Shown in pieces: positions 8,235 through 17,792 of a stretch of 35,272 nucleotides of DNA. The position numbers and the translations under genes were made by a program. How positions within the stretch are numbered: position 1 is the first letter of the stretch; every line of letters begins with the position of its first letter. This stretch comes from an uncultured Lentisphaerota bacterium (GTDB taxonomy: Bacteria > Verrucomicrobiota > Kiritimatiellia > CAIQIC01 > JAGNIJ01). The DNA lies in the NCBI GenBank assembly GCA_937870865.1, contig CALMZY010000262.1:1-35272 (forward strand). Reading direction: 5' to 3'. A model generated the notes under the pieces. The model had not been told where the DNA came from, did not search any database, and saw only the letters and a list, made by a program, of their open reading frames with translations.

Positions 8235-9263
8235 TCATTTTCCGTAAATGATTTCGGTCTGCCGGCCCTCGTTGGCCAGGGATTTCGACGCCGCTTCCAG
8301 AATGTCCACCACCTCGGCTCCCTGCCGCGCGCTGCCGCGGCCGTTCAGCGGGTCGTTGGTGTTGATCATCGCGGCGAACGCGCGCGCCTGCGCGGAGAGC
8401 GGTTCCTGCGACGGGATGCGCGGCAGGATCACGTCGCCTTCCCGGGCGAGAAGCTGGAATTCGCCGAACGAATCGTATTTCGGCTCCTTGACCACCGACC
8501 GGTCGTAGATCATCACCGGTCCCGGCACGCCCAAGTCGTCCCACGTGATCATCTTCTTTTCGCCGACGACCGTGATCTGGCGGATTTTCTTCGGATCGAG
8601 CCAGCTCACGTGGATGTGGCCGAGCACGCCGTCGGGATAGTGCAGCGTCATGAACACGATGTCCTCCAGCTTCTTCTGGAGGTAATGCCCGCCGACCGCG
8701 GCGACGGTGGCCGGCCGCTGGCGCAGCAGGTGGTTGAAGATGTAAATATCGTGAGAGGCCAGATCCCAGGCCGCGTTCACGTCGTAGCGGAATGGGCCGA
8801 GGTTCGTGCGGACGGCGCTGAGATAATACACCGGGCCGGCCGCCTTTTCGTCGAGCGCGCGGGCCAGGTACTCGATGCCGGGATTGAAAAGGAATACGTG
8901 CCCGACCATCAGGCGCACGTTTTTTTTCTCCGCGAGCGACACGAGCTCCCACGCGTCCTTCCCCTTGGAGGTCAGCGGCTTCTCGCAGAGCACGTGCTTG
9001 CCCGCGGTGAGCGCGTCCCGGACGATTTCGTAGTGCGTGGCCGTCGGCGTCGCCACGACGACGGCGTTGACGTCCGCGCGCGCGAGGACCCGGTGATAGT
9101 CCTCCTCGATCGTCATGGCGGGATAGGAAGCCTGGATCCGGGCGCGGTGGGCGGCATCGGTCTCGGCGGCGGCAACCACGGAACAGCCCTTGATCGACTG
9201 GAAATTGCGCACGTGGTTCGGGCCCCAGCGTCCCAAGCCGATTACCGCAATGGAGACAGTCAT
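8235..9263 (-). CDS. Gfo/Idh/MocA family oxidoreductase (WlbA-like)
   Basis: MTVSIAVIGLGRWGPNHVRNF; HVLCEKPLTSKGKDAWELV; start 9263. Confidence 0.92.
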   Translation of the reverse strand: MTVSIAVIGLGRWGPNHVRNFQSIKGCSVVAAAETDAAHRARIQASYPAMTIEEDYHRVLARADVNAVVVATPTATHYEIVRDALTAGKHVLCEKPLTSKGKDAWELVSLAEKKNVRLMVGHVFLFNPGIEYLARALDEKAAGPVYYLSAVRTNLGPFRYDVNAAWDLASHDIYIFNHLLRQRPATVAAVGGHYLQKKLEDIVFMTLHYPDGVLGHIHVSWLDPKKIRQITVVGEKKMITWDDLGVPGPVMIYDRSVVKEPKYDSFGEFQLLAREGDVILPRIPSQEPLSAQARAFAAMINTNDPLNGRGSARQGAEVVDILEAASKSLANEGRQTEIIYGK

Positions 9264-9376
9264 GCTCGCTCCTTCGTTTGCCTTTCCGTGCCGCGGATTC
9301 CCGGCGCGCGCACGGGTCAACGGACCATATCAAACGCCGCCTGCCGGTCCAATCCGGAATGTGAATGCCGAGGCAA

Positions 9377-10840
9377 TTACGGCGATCCCAGCGCCTGCTT
9401 GACGACCTTCGCCACCGCCGCGCCCACGCCCCGGACCCCGGCGATTTCCTGCTCGGTCGCCTTCCTCAGGCGCGCGACGGAACCGAAATGTTTCAGCAGC
9501 AGGTTCTTCCTCTTTTCGCCGACGCCCTCGATTTCATCCAGCATCGACTCGCGGATGCGTTTCATTCGCAGGCGACGGTGGTAGGTCAGCGCGAAGCGGT
9601 GCGCCTCGTCCCGGAGTTGAACCAGCACCTTGAGCGCGTTGGAATCGGCTGGCAGGCGGATCGGGTCCGGCTGCTTCCAGTGGATTTCTTCGAAACGCTT
9701 GGCCAGTCCGGCCGCCGGCAGGTCGCGCAATCCCAGCGCCTCCAGTTCCGCGCGTGCGGCGTTGAGCTGGGTGATGCCGCCGTCCACGAGGACCAGGTCG
9801 GGCAGGTTCTCCCTCTCTTCGAGCGCCCGCGAGAACCGCCGGCGGATGACCTCGGCCATCATGCCGGGATCGTCGCTGCCCGTCACGGTCTTGACGCGGA
9901 ACATCCGGTAACGGTTTTTCTGCGGGATGCCCTCCACGGAGCAAACGAGGCTCCCGACCGCGTGTGTGCCTGAGATGTTGGAAATATCGTACGCCTCGAT
10001 CACCCGCGGAAGCTGCTCAAGCCCGAGCACCCGGCGCAGTTCCTCGACGCCGGCGCGCGCATCCTCCGTCTTGATCGCCAGCGTCTTTCGCGCGCGGATC
10101 CGCTCCTTGACCGCGCGGCGCAGGAGGAACAGGGTGTCGCGCAGGGCGGCCGCCTTTTCGTAGCGTCGCTCCGCGGCCTCCTTCTCCCTCGCCTGCCTGA
10201 TCTCCTCGAGGTACTCCGGCCTCTCGCCGCGCAGGACCGCGACCGCGAGGTTGACGCGTTCGCGGTACTGCTCCGGGCTGACCTTCGCGATGCACGGCGC
10301 CGAGCAGAAGCGCACGATGTCGTTGTGGCAGTGCTTGTGATCGTCCGGCCCCGGCACGCGCGGCCGGCACACCCTCAGGCCGAACCGCTTCTCGACGAAT
10401 TCCAGCGCCGCCCACGCCGCGGGCGACGACGCGTACGGTCCGAAATATACCGCGCCGTCGTCCTTCCGGATCCGGCACGCCTCGAACCGCGGGAACGGAT
10501 CGTCCGGGTTCACGCGGACCAGCAGGAAACGCTTGTCGTCCTTCATGTCCACGTTGTAGCGCGGACGGTAGTCCTTGATCAGCCGGCCCTCCGTCAGGAT
10601 CGCCTCCGCCTCCGTGCGCGTGACGAGGATGTCGAAATCGTGGATGCTGTGGACGAGTCCGCGCAGTTTCGGGTCGGCGCTGCGGAGCGTGGCCTGGTGA
10701 AAATACGAGCGCACGCGGCTGCGGAGCGACGCGGCCTTGCCGACGTAGATGATCCGCCCGTCGCGGTCCCGCATGAAATAAACGCCGGGCTTGTCGGGCA
10801 GGTTCTGAAGCTTCTGCTTCACCTTGTCGGGCAGGTTCAT
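9377..10840 (-). CDS. uvrC: Excinuclease ABC subunit C (short form)
   Basis: GIY-YIG N-terminus (PGVYFMRDRDGRIIYVGKAASLRSRVRSYF), UVR-type helical region, AYDISNISGTHAVGSLV, LVLVDGGITQLNAA, DEAHRFALTYHR, C-terminal HhH. Start 10840. Confidence 0.95.
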   Translation of the reverse strand: MNLPDKVKQKLQNLPDKPGVYFMRDRDGRIIYVGKAASLRSRVRSYFHQATLRSADPKLRGLVHSIHDFDILVTRTEAEAILTEGRLIKDYRPRYNVDMKDDKRFLLVRVNPDDPFPRFEACRIRKDDGAVYFGPYASSPAAWAALEFVEKRFGLRVCRPRVPGPDDHKHCHNDIVRFCSAPCIAKVSPEQYRERVNLAVAVLRGERPEYLEEIRQAREKEAAERRYEKAAALRDTLFLLRRAVKERIRARKTLAIKTEDARAGVEELRRVLGLEQLPRVIEAYDISNISGTHAVGSLVCSVEGIPQKNRYRMFRVKTVTGSDDPGMMAEVIRRRFSRALEERENLPDLVLVDGGITQLNAARAELEALGLRDLPAAGLAKRFEEIHWKQPDPIRLPADSNALKVLVQLRDEAHRFALTYHRRLRMKRIRESMLDEIEGVGEKRKNLLLKHFGSVARLRKATEQEIAGVRGVGAAVAKVVKQALGSP

Positions 10841-10853
10841 CGGGGACACTATA

Positions 10854-10880
10854 CCATTTTTCCAAGGCTTGGAAAAATGG
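10854..10880. repeat. Perfect palindrome, TTCCAAGG-type element copy 1
   Basis: CCATTTTTCCAAG-G-CTTGGAAAAATGG: 13-bp arms, 1-nt centre; TTCCAA half-site follows at 10891. Confidence 0.85.
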
Positions 10881-10932
10881 CGGCGGAAATTTCCAACCCG
10901 TGCCGAAAATCCGGGGGTGCTGAACCGGGCTT

Positions 10933-11376
10933 TTACAGGAACGTGGAAGATTGCGGCGCCTTGGCCTGGAGAAGTTCGTCGGACAGGAGCCGCTGCGGGT
11001 TGATCCGGTTCTCGCACTCGTCCAGCCAGAGACCCAACTCTCCGAAGTGAAGCGGCTTCTTGAACAGCTTGCAGCTGACCTTCCGGGCGTGCGCGACTTC
11101 CTCCGGAGACCAGTCCTCGGACAGCAGCGCCACGTTCCGGATGCGGCAGCCCGTCCGCAGGTTCTTCTCAATGGCCTGGAACATCGTCACGTTGGGCATC
11201 GGCAGGTCGCAGATCAGGATATCCGTGCACGCGTAATGACAGGTGTTGTTGTGAAGGAGCATGCAATCGGCGGGATTGGAGAAGGCGACGATTTCGTATC
11301 CCCGGCGGGACAGAAGCTCGTTGAGCTTCGACCTCAGGAACAGGTTTTCCACGAACACCATGGCCCTGATCTTCAT
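10933..11376 (-). CDS. Stand-alone response-regulator receiver-like protein
   Basis: MKIRAMVFVENLFLRSKLNELLSRRGYEIVAF...DILICDLPMPN...LFKKPLHFGEL; REC-like pattern. Confidence 0.7.
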   Translation of the reverse strand: MKIRAMVFVENLFLRSKLNELLSRRGYEIVAFSNPADCMLLHNNTCHYACTDILICDLPMPNVTMFQAIEKNLRTGCRIRNVALLSEDWSPEEVAHARKVSCKLFKKPLHFGELGLWLDECENRINPQRLLSDELLQAKAPQSSTFL

Positions 11377-11479
11377 GGGTCACCTCTCTACTTTCATTAT
11401 AATCGAAATTCGGAGTATGGCAAATGGTTGTTTCCTGGCGCGAGTCAGTCTAGAATCCAGGCACAAAGGAGGGATGGGT

Positions 11480-14400
11480 GTGAGGGTTTTCAAGGCATCT
11501 CTCGTTGTTCTGCTTCTGGCGTCGCCTGCCGTCCGCGGCGGCCTGCTTTCCAACCCGTCTTTTGAGGACCCGGCGGGCACCACGAACTGGGCCGGAACGG
11601 GCTGGGCGGCATCTGGATCTGCGTGGCGCCGGCTCGAAGCGGCCTGGACCGGAAGCCGCGGCGCGTGGGTTGACGCTTCGGCGGCGGGGGAGGCCCGCTT
11701 TTTTCAGGATGCCCCGGCGCCTACGGGGACCTACACGTTCAGCGGCTGGCTGAAGATCGATCCGGGGTGCAACCCGACAAACCTCCAACTGCGGCTCGAG
11801 TGGAAGGACTCCTCCACGAACGACGTCCAGCCCGCGTCCGTCGCGAACCTGACCGGCCTGCCGCGGGACGCGATCTGGCATCACGTGCACGTGACCGGCG
11901 CGTGCGACGGCGGCGGCCTCTCGTTTGTACGCGCCATTTTCGAGTCGCAGTACACGAACCGGACGTCCGGTCCGTCGACGATTCTGTTCGACGAGGCGGA
12001 CCTGTATTCCGGGCCGTACGCGGGCGTTCAATACATGGCGAACGGGAGTTTTGAACGGGGCGATGCCGATGCATCCGAGTCATGGTTCGGCAGCTCGTGG
12101 GGCGTCGTGACCCAGTACGTCGGCAACAGCCGGCGCAACTGGTGGACGCTCTGGGGAGTCTGGCACGGCGTGCTTGAGGGGTGGTGGGGAGGGGGAAGCA
12201 GCAACTTTGTTTCGACGTTCTCGCAGAACATTTATCCGCAGGCGACGGGCGCGTGGACCTATTCGATCTGGCTGATGCGGGAGCCCCTCTTCGTTCTCAG
12301 CAACGCGCAGCTTCGTCTCGAGTGGCGCGACGCGACGTACACGAACACGGTGCAGGTGGAAACCGTCACCAACCTCACGGTACCGGCCGACGGCGCGTGG
12401 CACATGTATACGCTGTCCGGCACGTGCGGCGATACGAACCTCTTCGAACTGCGCGCAGCGGCGGCGTTCCAGTACGACGTGACCGCGGCTGGCAAGTCCA
12501 TGTTCCTCGACGACGCGCGGCTCGTGCCGGAAGGATTTACGAACAGCCTCGTCCTCGACTTCGGCTACCACAACCAGCACCATTATGATCCTTCCCTCGA
12601 GCGCGTGCCCGGCACGAACGGCTACGGCGCGTTCCTCCAGCCGAATTACGCGCGGACGACGACCACCTTCTACGTCCTCGCGAACTACCCCAGCACTGCC
12701 GAGTACCCGGACTCGGACGGGATCGTTTCGATGTACACGGCGTACCAGATTCCGGGCACGACCAACTGGACGATCGCGTATTCCAACATGACGAAGGTCG
12801 GCTCGATCACGCTGACGACGAACACGCCGTTCCACGGCCTGCCCGCGAGCGGGACGCTGGACTTGAACGTGTACCGGTACGAATGGACCCAGCCGTGCAG
12901 CAACGGGATCCCGTACACCGAGCCCATCAAGGTGTACTATGCGCCGAGGTTCATGCTGGCAGACGGTGGGACGGTCGAGACGCAGTACCTCGTGCGGCTC
13001 GACGGGGACGTCACGAACAACTGGCCGCAGTATCCGCAGCTTTTTCACTCGAACCAGTGGGAAAAGGATTACGCGTACTTCAACCTGCGGCCGCAGGTCC
13101 GCACGGTCTTCACCAACGAGAGTTTCGAGCACCCCGAAGTGGTGGTGTCCAACTGGCTGGGTGCGGGCTGGCAGGGGTACGGCGACGCAACGCGGGACGA
13201 TTGGTCGGCGCGTTCCAGCCCGATGGGCGCGTACCTGCCGGGCTGGTTCTCCCAGCGCTCGCTGAACGAGAGCGGCGTGATTCAGCCGATGGCCGTCACC
13301 GGAGGGACGTACACGTTCGCGGCGTGGCTGCGCAGCGACCCGTACGTGGATTTCAACCGTCTCGATCTCCGACTCGAGTGGGTGAACGCGTCGGGCGTGG
13401 TCGTGCAAACGGACCTTCGGGATCTGGCCCTGTTCCCGCGCGACGGCAGCTGGCATCACGTCTTTGTCAGCGGGACATGCACGCAACGGGATGTTTCATA
13501 CGTGGTGCCCGGGGTGCACGCGCAGTTCTGGCCGCGGCTGGGCGACCCGGACCGCGTCCAGGTGGATGATGCGGGGTTCTACGCGGGGCCGTATACCGGC
13601 GTGCAGACGCTGGCCAACACCAGCTTCGAACGGGGCAACGCCGGGCAGTTCCGCGGCAGCGCGTGGTATGCCCAGCCGGAATACGTGGCCAACTACCGCG
13701 CGGCCTGGGGCGGGCGGCGCGGCGGTTCGTCCGCCGTATACGAGGGCGCCGCGACGAACCCTCCGCCGTTCACCACGCGGATTTCGCAGGGCGTGGCGCC
13801 GGGACCCGGCACGTACACGTTTGCCGTCTGGATGCTGCGCGACACGAATTTCCTGATGACGAACGCCGAGGTCCGGCTCGAGTGGTACGACGGCACGTTC
13901 ACGAACCGGCTGCAGGCGGACAGCGTGACGAACTTCGTCGCGCCGGCCGACAACACCTGGCGCGAGTACCACATCACGGGCGCCTGCGCGGACACGAACT
14001 TGGCCGAGGTGCGGGCCACGGTCATGGTCCAGTACGGCGGGAGCCCGGGGTCCAACGGCGCGACGGCCCGGATCGACGATGCGCGGCTGTTCAGCGGCGG
14101 CTACGTGCCGCCCCTGATCGTGGACTGGGGCTATTTCTGCGGCGGGGCGAACGACCCGCGGTCCGAGCCGGTCCCCGGCGGCCACGGCCCGTTCGTGCAG
14201 ATCGATTACGCGCGGACGACGACCGCGTTCTACGTCATCGCGGAACATCCGACCATCGCGCCGGACGCGTCGGTGACCGGCGTCGTGGGGATGCGAATTT
14301 CCTATTGGAGCACGCTGATCACGAACTGGCTGGATACGCAGACGCCGATGGATTTCCTGGGGACCGTCGAACTGGCCGCAGGCGCTCCGTTTCACGGCCT

Positions 14401-15052
14401 GCCTCTCGCGGACAGCCACACCGTGAGCGTGTACCGCTTCCGATGGACCCAGCCGCTGGACGCGCTGGGCCGGCCGTTCACGAACCCGATGACGATCTGG
14501 TATTGCCCGTATTTTCGCACGTTGCGCGGCGGTACGGACATCGTGGAGAACCTGTGGCTCCTGAAGTCAGGCGAGATGGCGAACAACTATCCGGCCGACC
14601 CGCAGCTGTTCGGCGACTGGTTCCTCCACAAGGACTACGCCTACACGAACCTGTGGACGCCGGACCAGGATGCCGACGGAATGCCGGACCTCTGGGAGCT
14701 GCGGTATTTCACGTCGATCACAAATTGCCGGCCCGCGGACGACACCGACACGGACGAGTGGAACAACGCGGAAGAGTACATCGCTGACAGCGTGCCGACG
14801 AACGACGCATCCTATTTCCACGGGCGCATTTCGGCCGTCACGGGGACGGCGGTGGGCGGGCTTCGCGTCGACGCGCCCACGACCAACAGCCGCCTGTACG
14901 ATGCGTACTGGAAGACGAACCTGATGACAGGCGATTCCTGGCGTTCGGTTGGCCCTTCCGCGCCCGGCGATGACGCCGGCGGGAACCTGTGGCTGACGGT
15001 GACGAACGCGCAGGACACTCTGTTCTACCGGACCGGCGTCAGGCTTCCTTGA
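11480..15052 (+). CDS. Large secreted protein with four jelly-roll/CBM-like modules in an ABAB duplication and a C-terminal Ca-binding-like repeat
   Basis: Signal peptide MRVFKASLVVLLLASPAVRG; NPSFE/NGSFE/NESFE/NTSFE module openings; repeated TYTFxxWL...LRLEW...WHHVxVxGTC; C-term PDQDADGMPDLWELRYF. AAAGGAGG 7 nt before GTG at 11480. Confidence 0.8.
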   Translation: MRVFKASLVVLLLASPAVRGGLLSNPSFEDPAGTTNWAGTGWAASGSAWRRLEAAWTGSRGAWVDASAAGEARFFQDAPAPTGTYTFSGWLKIDPGCNPTNLQLRLEWKDSSTNDVQPASVANLTGLPRDAIWHHVHVTGACDGGGLSFVRAIFESQYTNRTSGPSTILFDEADLYSGPYAGVQYMANGSFERGDADASESWFGSSWGVVTQYVGNSRRNWWTLWGVWHGVLEGWWGGGSSNFVSTFSQNIYPQATGAWTYSIWLMREPLFVLSNAQLRLEWRDATYTNTVQVETVTNLTVPADGAWHMYTLSGTCGDTNLFELRAAAAFQYDVTAAGKSMFLDDARLVPEGFTNSLVLDFGYHNQHHYDPSLERVPGTNGYGAFLQPNYARTTTTFYVLANYPSTAEYPDSDGIVSMYTAYQIPGTTNWTIAYSNMTKVGSITLTTNTPFHGLPASGTLDLNVYRYEWTQPCSNGIPYTEPIKVYYAPRFMLADGGTVETQYLVRLDGDVTNNWPQYPQLFHSNQWEKDYAYFNLRPQVRTVFTNESFEHPEVVVSNWLGAGWQGYGDATRDDWSARSSPMGAYLPGWFSQRSLNESGVIQPMAVTGGTYTFAAWLRSDPYVDFNRLDLRLEWVNASGVVVQTDLRDLALFPRDGSWHHVFVSGTCTQRDVSYVVPGVHAQFWPRLGDPDRVQVDDAGFYAGPYTGVQTLANTSFERGNAGQFRGSAWYAQPEYVANYRAAWGGRRGGSSAVYEGAATNPPPFTTRISQGVAPGPGTYTFAVWMLRDTNFLMTNAEVRLEWYDGTFTNRLQADSVTNFVAPADNTWREYHITGACADTNLAEVRATVMVQYGGSPGSNGATARIDDARLFSGGYVPPLIVDWGYFCGGANDPRSEPVPGGHGPFVQIDYARTTTAFYVIAEHPTIAPDASVTGVVGMRISYWSTLITNWLDTQTPMDFLGTVELAAGAPFHGLPLADSHTVSVYRFRWTQPLDALGRPFTNPMTIWYCPYFRTLRGGTDIVENLWLLKSGEMANNYPADPQLFGDWFLHKDYAYTNLWTPDQDADGMPDLWELRYFTSITNCRPADDTDTDEWNNAEEYIADSVPTNDASYFHGRISAVTGTAVGGLRVDAPTTNSRLYDAYWKTNLMTGDSWRSVGPSAPGDDAGGNLWLTVTNAQDTLFYRTGVRLP

Positions 15053-15133
15053 GCAAGACTACGCCGCAAGGGCGGGTCGCAGTTGTTTCTTGTGGCCGCG
15101 GATTCCGTACGCTAATTTATGCACGAGTTTCGC

Positions 15134-16156
15134 ATGAGCGGCAAAAGCCTCAACGTTATCGAACTGGCCAAACTGGCGCACACGTCCAAGAGCACGGTGA
15201 GCCGCGTGCTGCGAAACGAGCCGGATGTCTCCCCGAAGACCCGCGCGCGCGTCCAGCGGCTGATCCGGAAATACGACTATCATCCCAGCCTGTTCGGGCG
15301 CGGCCTGACCGGCGCATCCACGGGGCTGATCGGGGTGCTGGGCCGCTGGATGGAGAGCGGCTTCGCGGCCGAGGTGCTTCGCGGCATCGTCGCCGAGGTC
15401 GAGCGGCGCGGCGGGCACCTGCTCTGCAGCTTCGCGCCGAACATCGACGACTACGTCAGCATGTGGCGCAAGTTCGCCGCCGGCGGGCAGGTGGACGGCG
15501 CCATTCTCATCGCGCCGGCGAATGAAATTTTCGCGCACTCGGTGAAGCCGGGCGACCGGCCGGTGGTCCTGTGCGCGTGCAAGCCGCCGGACGAGAAAAG
15601 AGGCTGGGGGAAGATCGGTTCCGTCACGATCGACAATCGCACCGCGATGAATGACGTCGTGGACCACCTGGTGGGAGCGGGATGCCGCCGCCTGGTGCAT
15701 CTGTCCGGCGCGCCGGATATCCTGGACGCGCAGGAGCGCCGCCGTTTCTTCATGAAGGCCGCGGCCCGGCACCGCGGCGTGAAAGCCGATGTCGTTCAGG
15801 GCGCGTGGACCCGGGAGCTGGCCTACACGATTGCTCTCGAGTACATCAACACGCACGGCGGTCCGCCGGACGCGTTTGTCGCGTTCAACGACTCGGTCGC
15901 GCTCGGGGTGCTGGAGGCTTTGCAGGCGCGCGGCATTCCCGTGCCCGGCAAGGTGGCCGTGACAGGCTGGGACGACATCCTGTTCGCGTCCTACGCGGGG
16001 CTGACGACCATCCATCTGCCGATGATCCGGATGGGCGAAGAGGCGGCGCGTCTGCTGTACGAACAACTGGATGATCCGCGGCGGAAAGTCGGCCGGCCGG
16101 TCCTCCTCAAAATGCCTCTCAAGGTCCGGAGCACCAGCGGCAGGCCGCGGAAGTAG
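15134..16156 (+). CDS. LacI family transcriptional regulator
   Basis: NVIELAKLAHTSKSTVSRVLRNEPDVSPKTRARV HTH; periplasmic-binding-like domain ...VAVTGWDDILFASY. Start 15119 or 15134. Confidence 0.93.
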   Translation: MSGKSLNVIELAKLAHTSKSTVSRVLRNEPDVSPKTRARVQRLIRKYDYHPSLFGRGLTGASTGLIGVLGRWMESGFAAEVLRGIVAEVERRGGHLLCSFAPNIDDYVSMWRKFAAGGQVDGAILIAPANEIFAHSVKPGDRPVVLCACKPPDEKRGWGKIGSVTIDNRTAMNDVVDHLVGAGCRRLVHLSGAPDILDAQERRRFFMKAAARHRGVKADVVQGAWTRELAYTIALEYINTHGGPPDAFVAFNDSVALGVLEALQARGIPVPGKVAVTGWDDILFASYAGLTTIHLPMIRMGEEAARLLYEQLDDPRRKVGRPVLLKMPLKVRSTSGRPRK

Positions 16157-16175
16157 AAGCGGCTGATCACGCGCT

Positions 16176-17792
16176 TCATCCCCCGTTGTCCGCCGCAAGT
16201 TGACCGTCCGTCCTGTCCCTTCTTTTGCGAAGCGCGTCCCACACCTCGCTCAATTCCCCGCAGCGGAACAGCCGGGCCAGCACCAGGTAGATGATCACTC
16301 CGCACGCCACGCTGAGCAGGACGGACTGGATCTCGTTCAACTTGGGAATCAGACCCAGGCGTTCTCCGAACCGGTAAAGCATCCCGTTGACGGCCGCCGC
16401 GCCGATGCCCATGCCGATGGCCGCCGCGAGGCTTCTCGCGGCGCTCGCGAGGATCTGCCGCCATCCGGGCGAACCCAGCCGCCGGTGGATGAACACGGCC
16501 AGCGTGATTCCATTGAAGCCTTCCGAGATGACTGTGGCCAGGGCGAGGCCGGCGTGCTTCGTGTAGAGCGGGAGGGTCAGGATGAAGAGAATGTTCAGCA
16601 TGAAGTTGAGGGTGACGGCGACGAGCGCGATCTTGACCGGCGTTTTCGTATCCTGCGTCGCGTAGAACACGGGGACAAAGACCTTGGCCAGGCAGAAGAC
16701 CATGAGGCCGGGCGCGTAACACTGGAGCGCCAGCGCGGTGAGGCGGGTTGATTCCGGCGTGAACCGGAACTGCTCGCAGATCATCTGCACGAGCGGGCGG
16801 GCCAGGGCCAGCAGTCCGATCGCCGCCGGGATCATGACGAACAGCAGGTTGCGCAGGGAGTGGTTGATCGTCGCCCGGATCTGCGCGAAATCGGACCGCG
16901 CCGCGTGACTGGAGAGGACGGGCAGGAGCACGGTGCTCAGGGCGACGGCCAGGATGCCCTGCGGAAAATAGAGGAGGCGTTCGGCGTAGAACAGCGCCGC
17001 CGGGGCCCACGAGCCGACCCAGATCGCGAGGAAGCTGTTGACCATGACGTTGATCTGCGTCACCGCGAGCCCGATCGCCGCCGGGCCCATGAGGGTGAAG
17101 ACGCGGATGACCCGCGGATCGTTGAGACCGAGATTGAAGCCGGGCCGGTAGCCGCACCGGATCAGCGCGGGAATCTGGACGGAAAGCTGGATGACGCCGG
17201 CCGCGAAGATGCCCCACGCGAGTCCGTACACCTGCTCCTCCAGCGTCGATCCGATGCGCGGGCAGACGGCGAGGAGGAAGGCGATCCACGTGATGTTGAG
17301 GAGGCTGGGCGTCAGCGCGGGCAGGGCGAACTTGTGGTACGAATTCAGGATCGCCATCGAGAGCCCGGCCATGCAGATGAAGAACAGGTAGGGAAGCATG
17401 ATCCGCGCGAGCGGCAGAACCATCGCGGCCTTCTCGCTGAGCCCCGGCCGGTTCATGAAGAGCGTGATGCCGACGACGCCCAGCGCCACGACGCCCAGCA
17501 GGACCACCCCGACCAGGGAGATCACCTTGCGCGCGAGCGCCCACGCTTTTTCCTCCCCTTCGTTCCGGCGGGTGGCCACCAGCACGGGCACGAAGGCCGA
17601 CGACAGCGCGCCCTCGCCGAAGAGCGCCCGGAAAAGATTCGGAATGCGGAAGGCGACGAAGAACGCGGAAATCGGGAGGGACGTGCCGAAGAAGCCCGCG
17701 GTCAGAACATCCCTCGCCAAGCCCAGCAGGCGGCTGATCGACGTGAACCCGCCGATCATGAACGCGGACCGCATGACATTACGGTGTTCCAC
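16176..17792 (-). CDS. murJ: Lipid II flippase MurJ
   Basis: 538 aa; SRLLGLARDVLTAGFFGTS, FRIPNLFRALFGEGALSSAFVPV; multi-TM MATE-like. Confidence 0.95.
   Translation of the reverse strand: MEHRNVMRSAFMIGGFTSISRLLGLARDVLTAGFFGTSLPISAFFVAFRIPNLFRALFGEGALSSAFVPVLVATRRNEGEEKAWALARKVISLVGVVLLGVVALGVVGITLFMNRPGLSEKAAMVLPLARIMLPYLFFICMAGLSMAILNSYHKFALPALTPSLLNITWIAFLLAVCPRIGSTLEEQVYGLAWGIFAAGVIQLSVQIPALIRCGYRPGFNLGLNDPRVIRVFTLMGPAAIGLAVTQINVMVNSFLAIWVGSWAPAALFYAERLLYFPQGILAVALSTVLLPVLSSHAARSDFAQIRATINHSLRNLLFVMIPAAIGLLALARPLVQMICEQFRFTPESTRLTALALQCYAPGLMVFCLAKVFVPVFYATQDTKTPVKIALVAVTLNFMLNILFILTLPLYTKHAGLALATVISEGFNGITLAVFIHRRLGSPGWRQILASAARSLAAAIGMGIGAAAVNGMLYRFGERLGLIPKLNEIQSVLLSVACGVIIYLVLARLFRCGELSEVWDALRKRRDRTDGQLAADNGG

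Noticed and set aside
7287-9584. 765-aa plus-strand ORF
   Set aside because: Runs antisense across three well-supported genes; typical of high-GC3 genomes.
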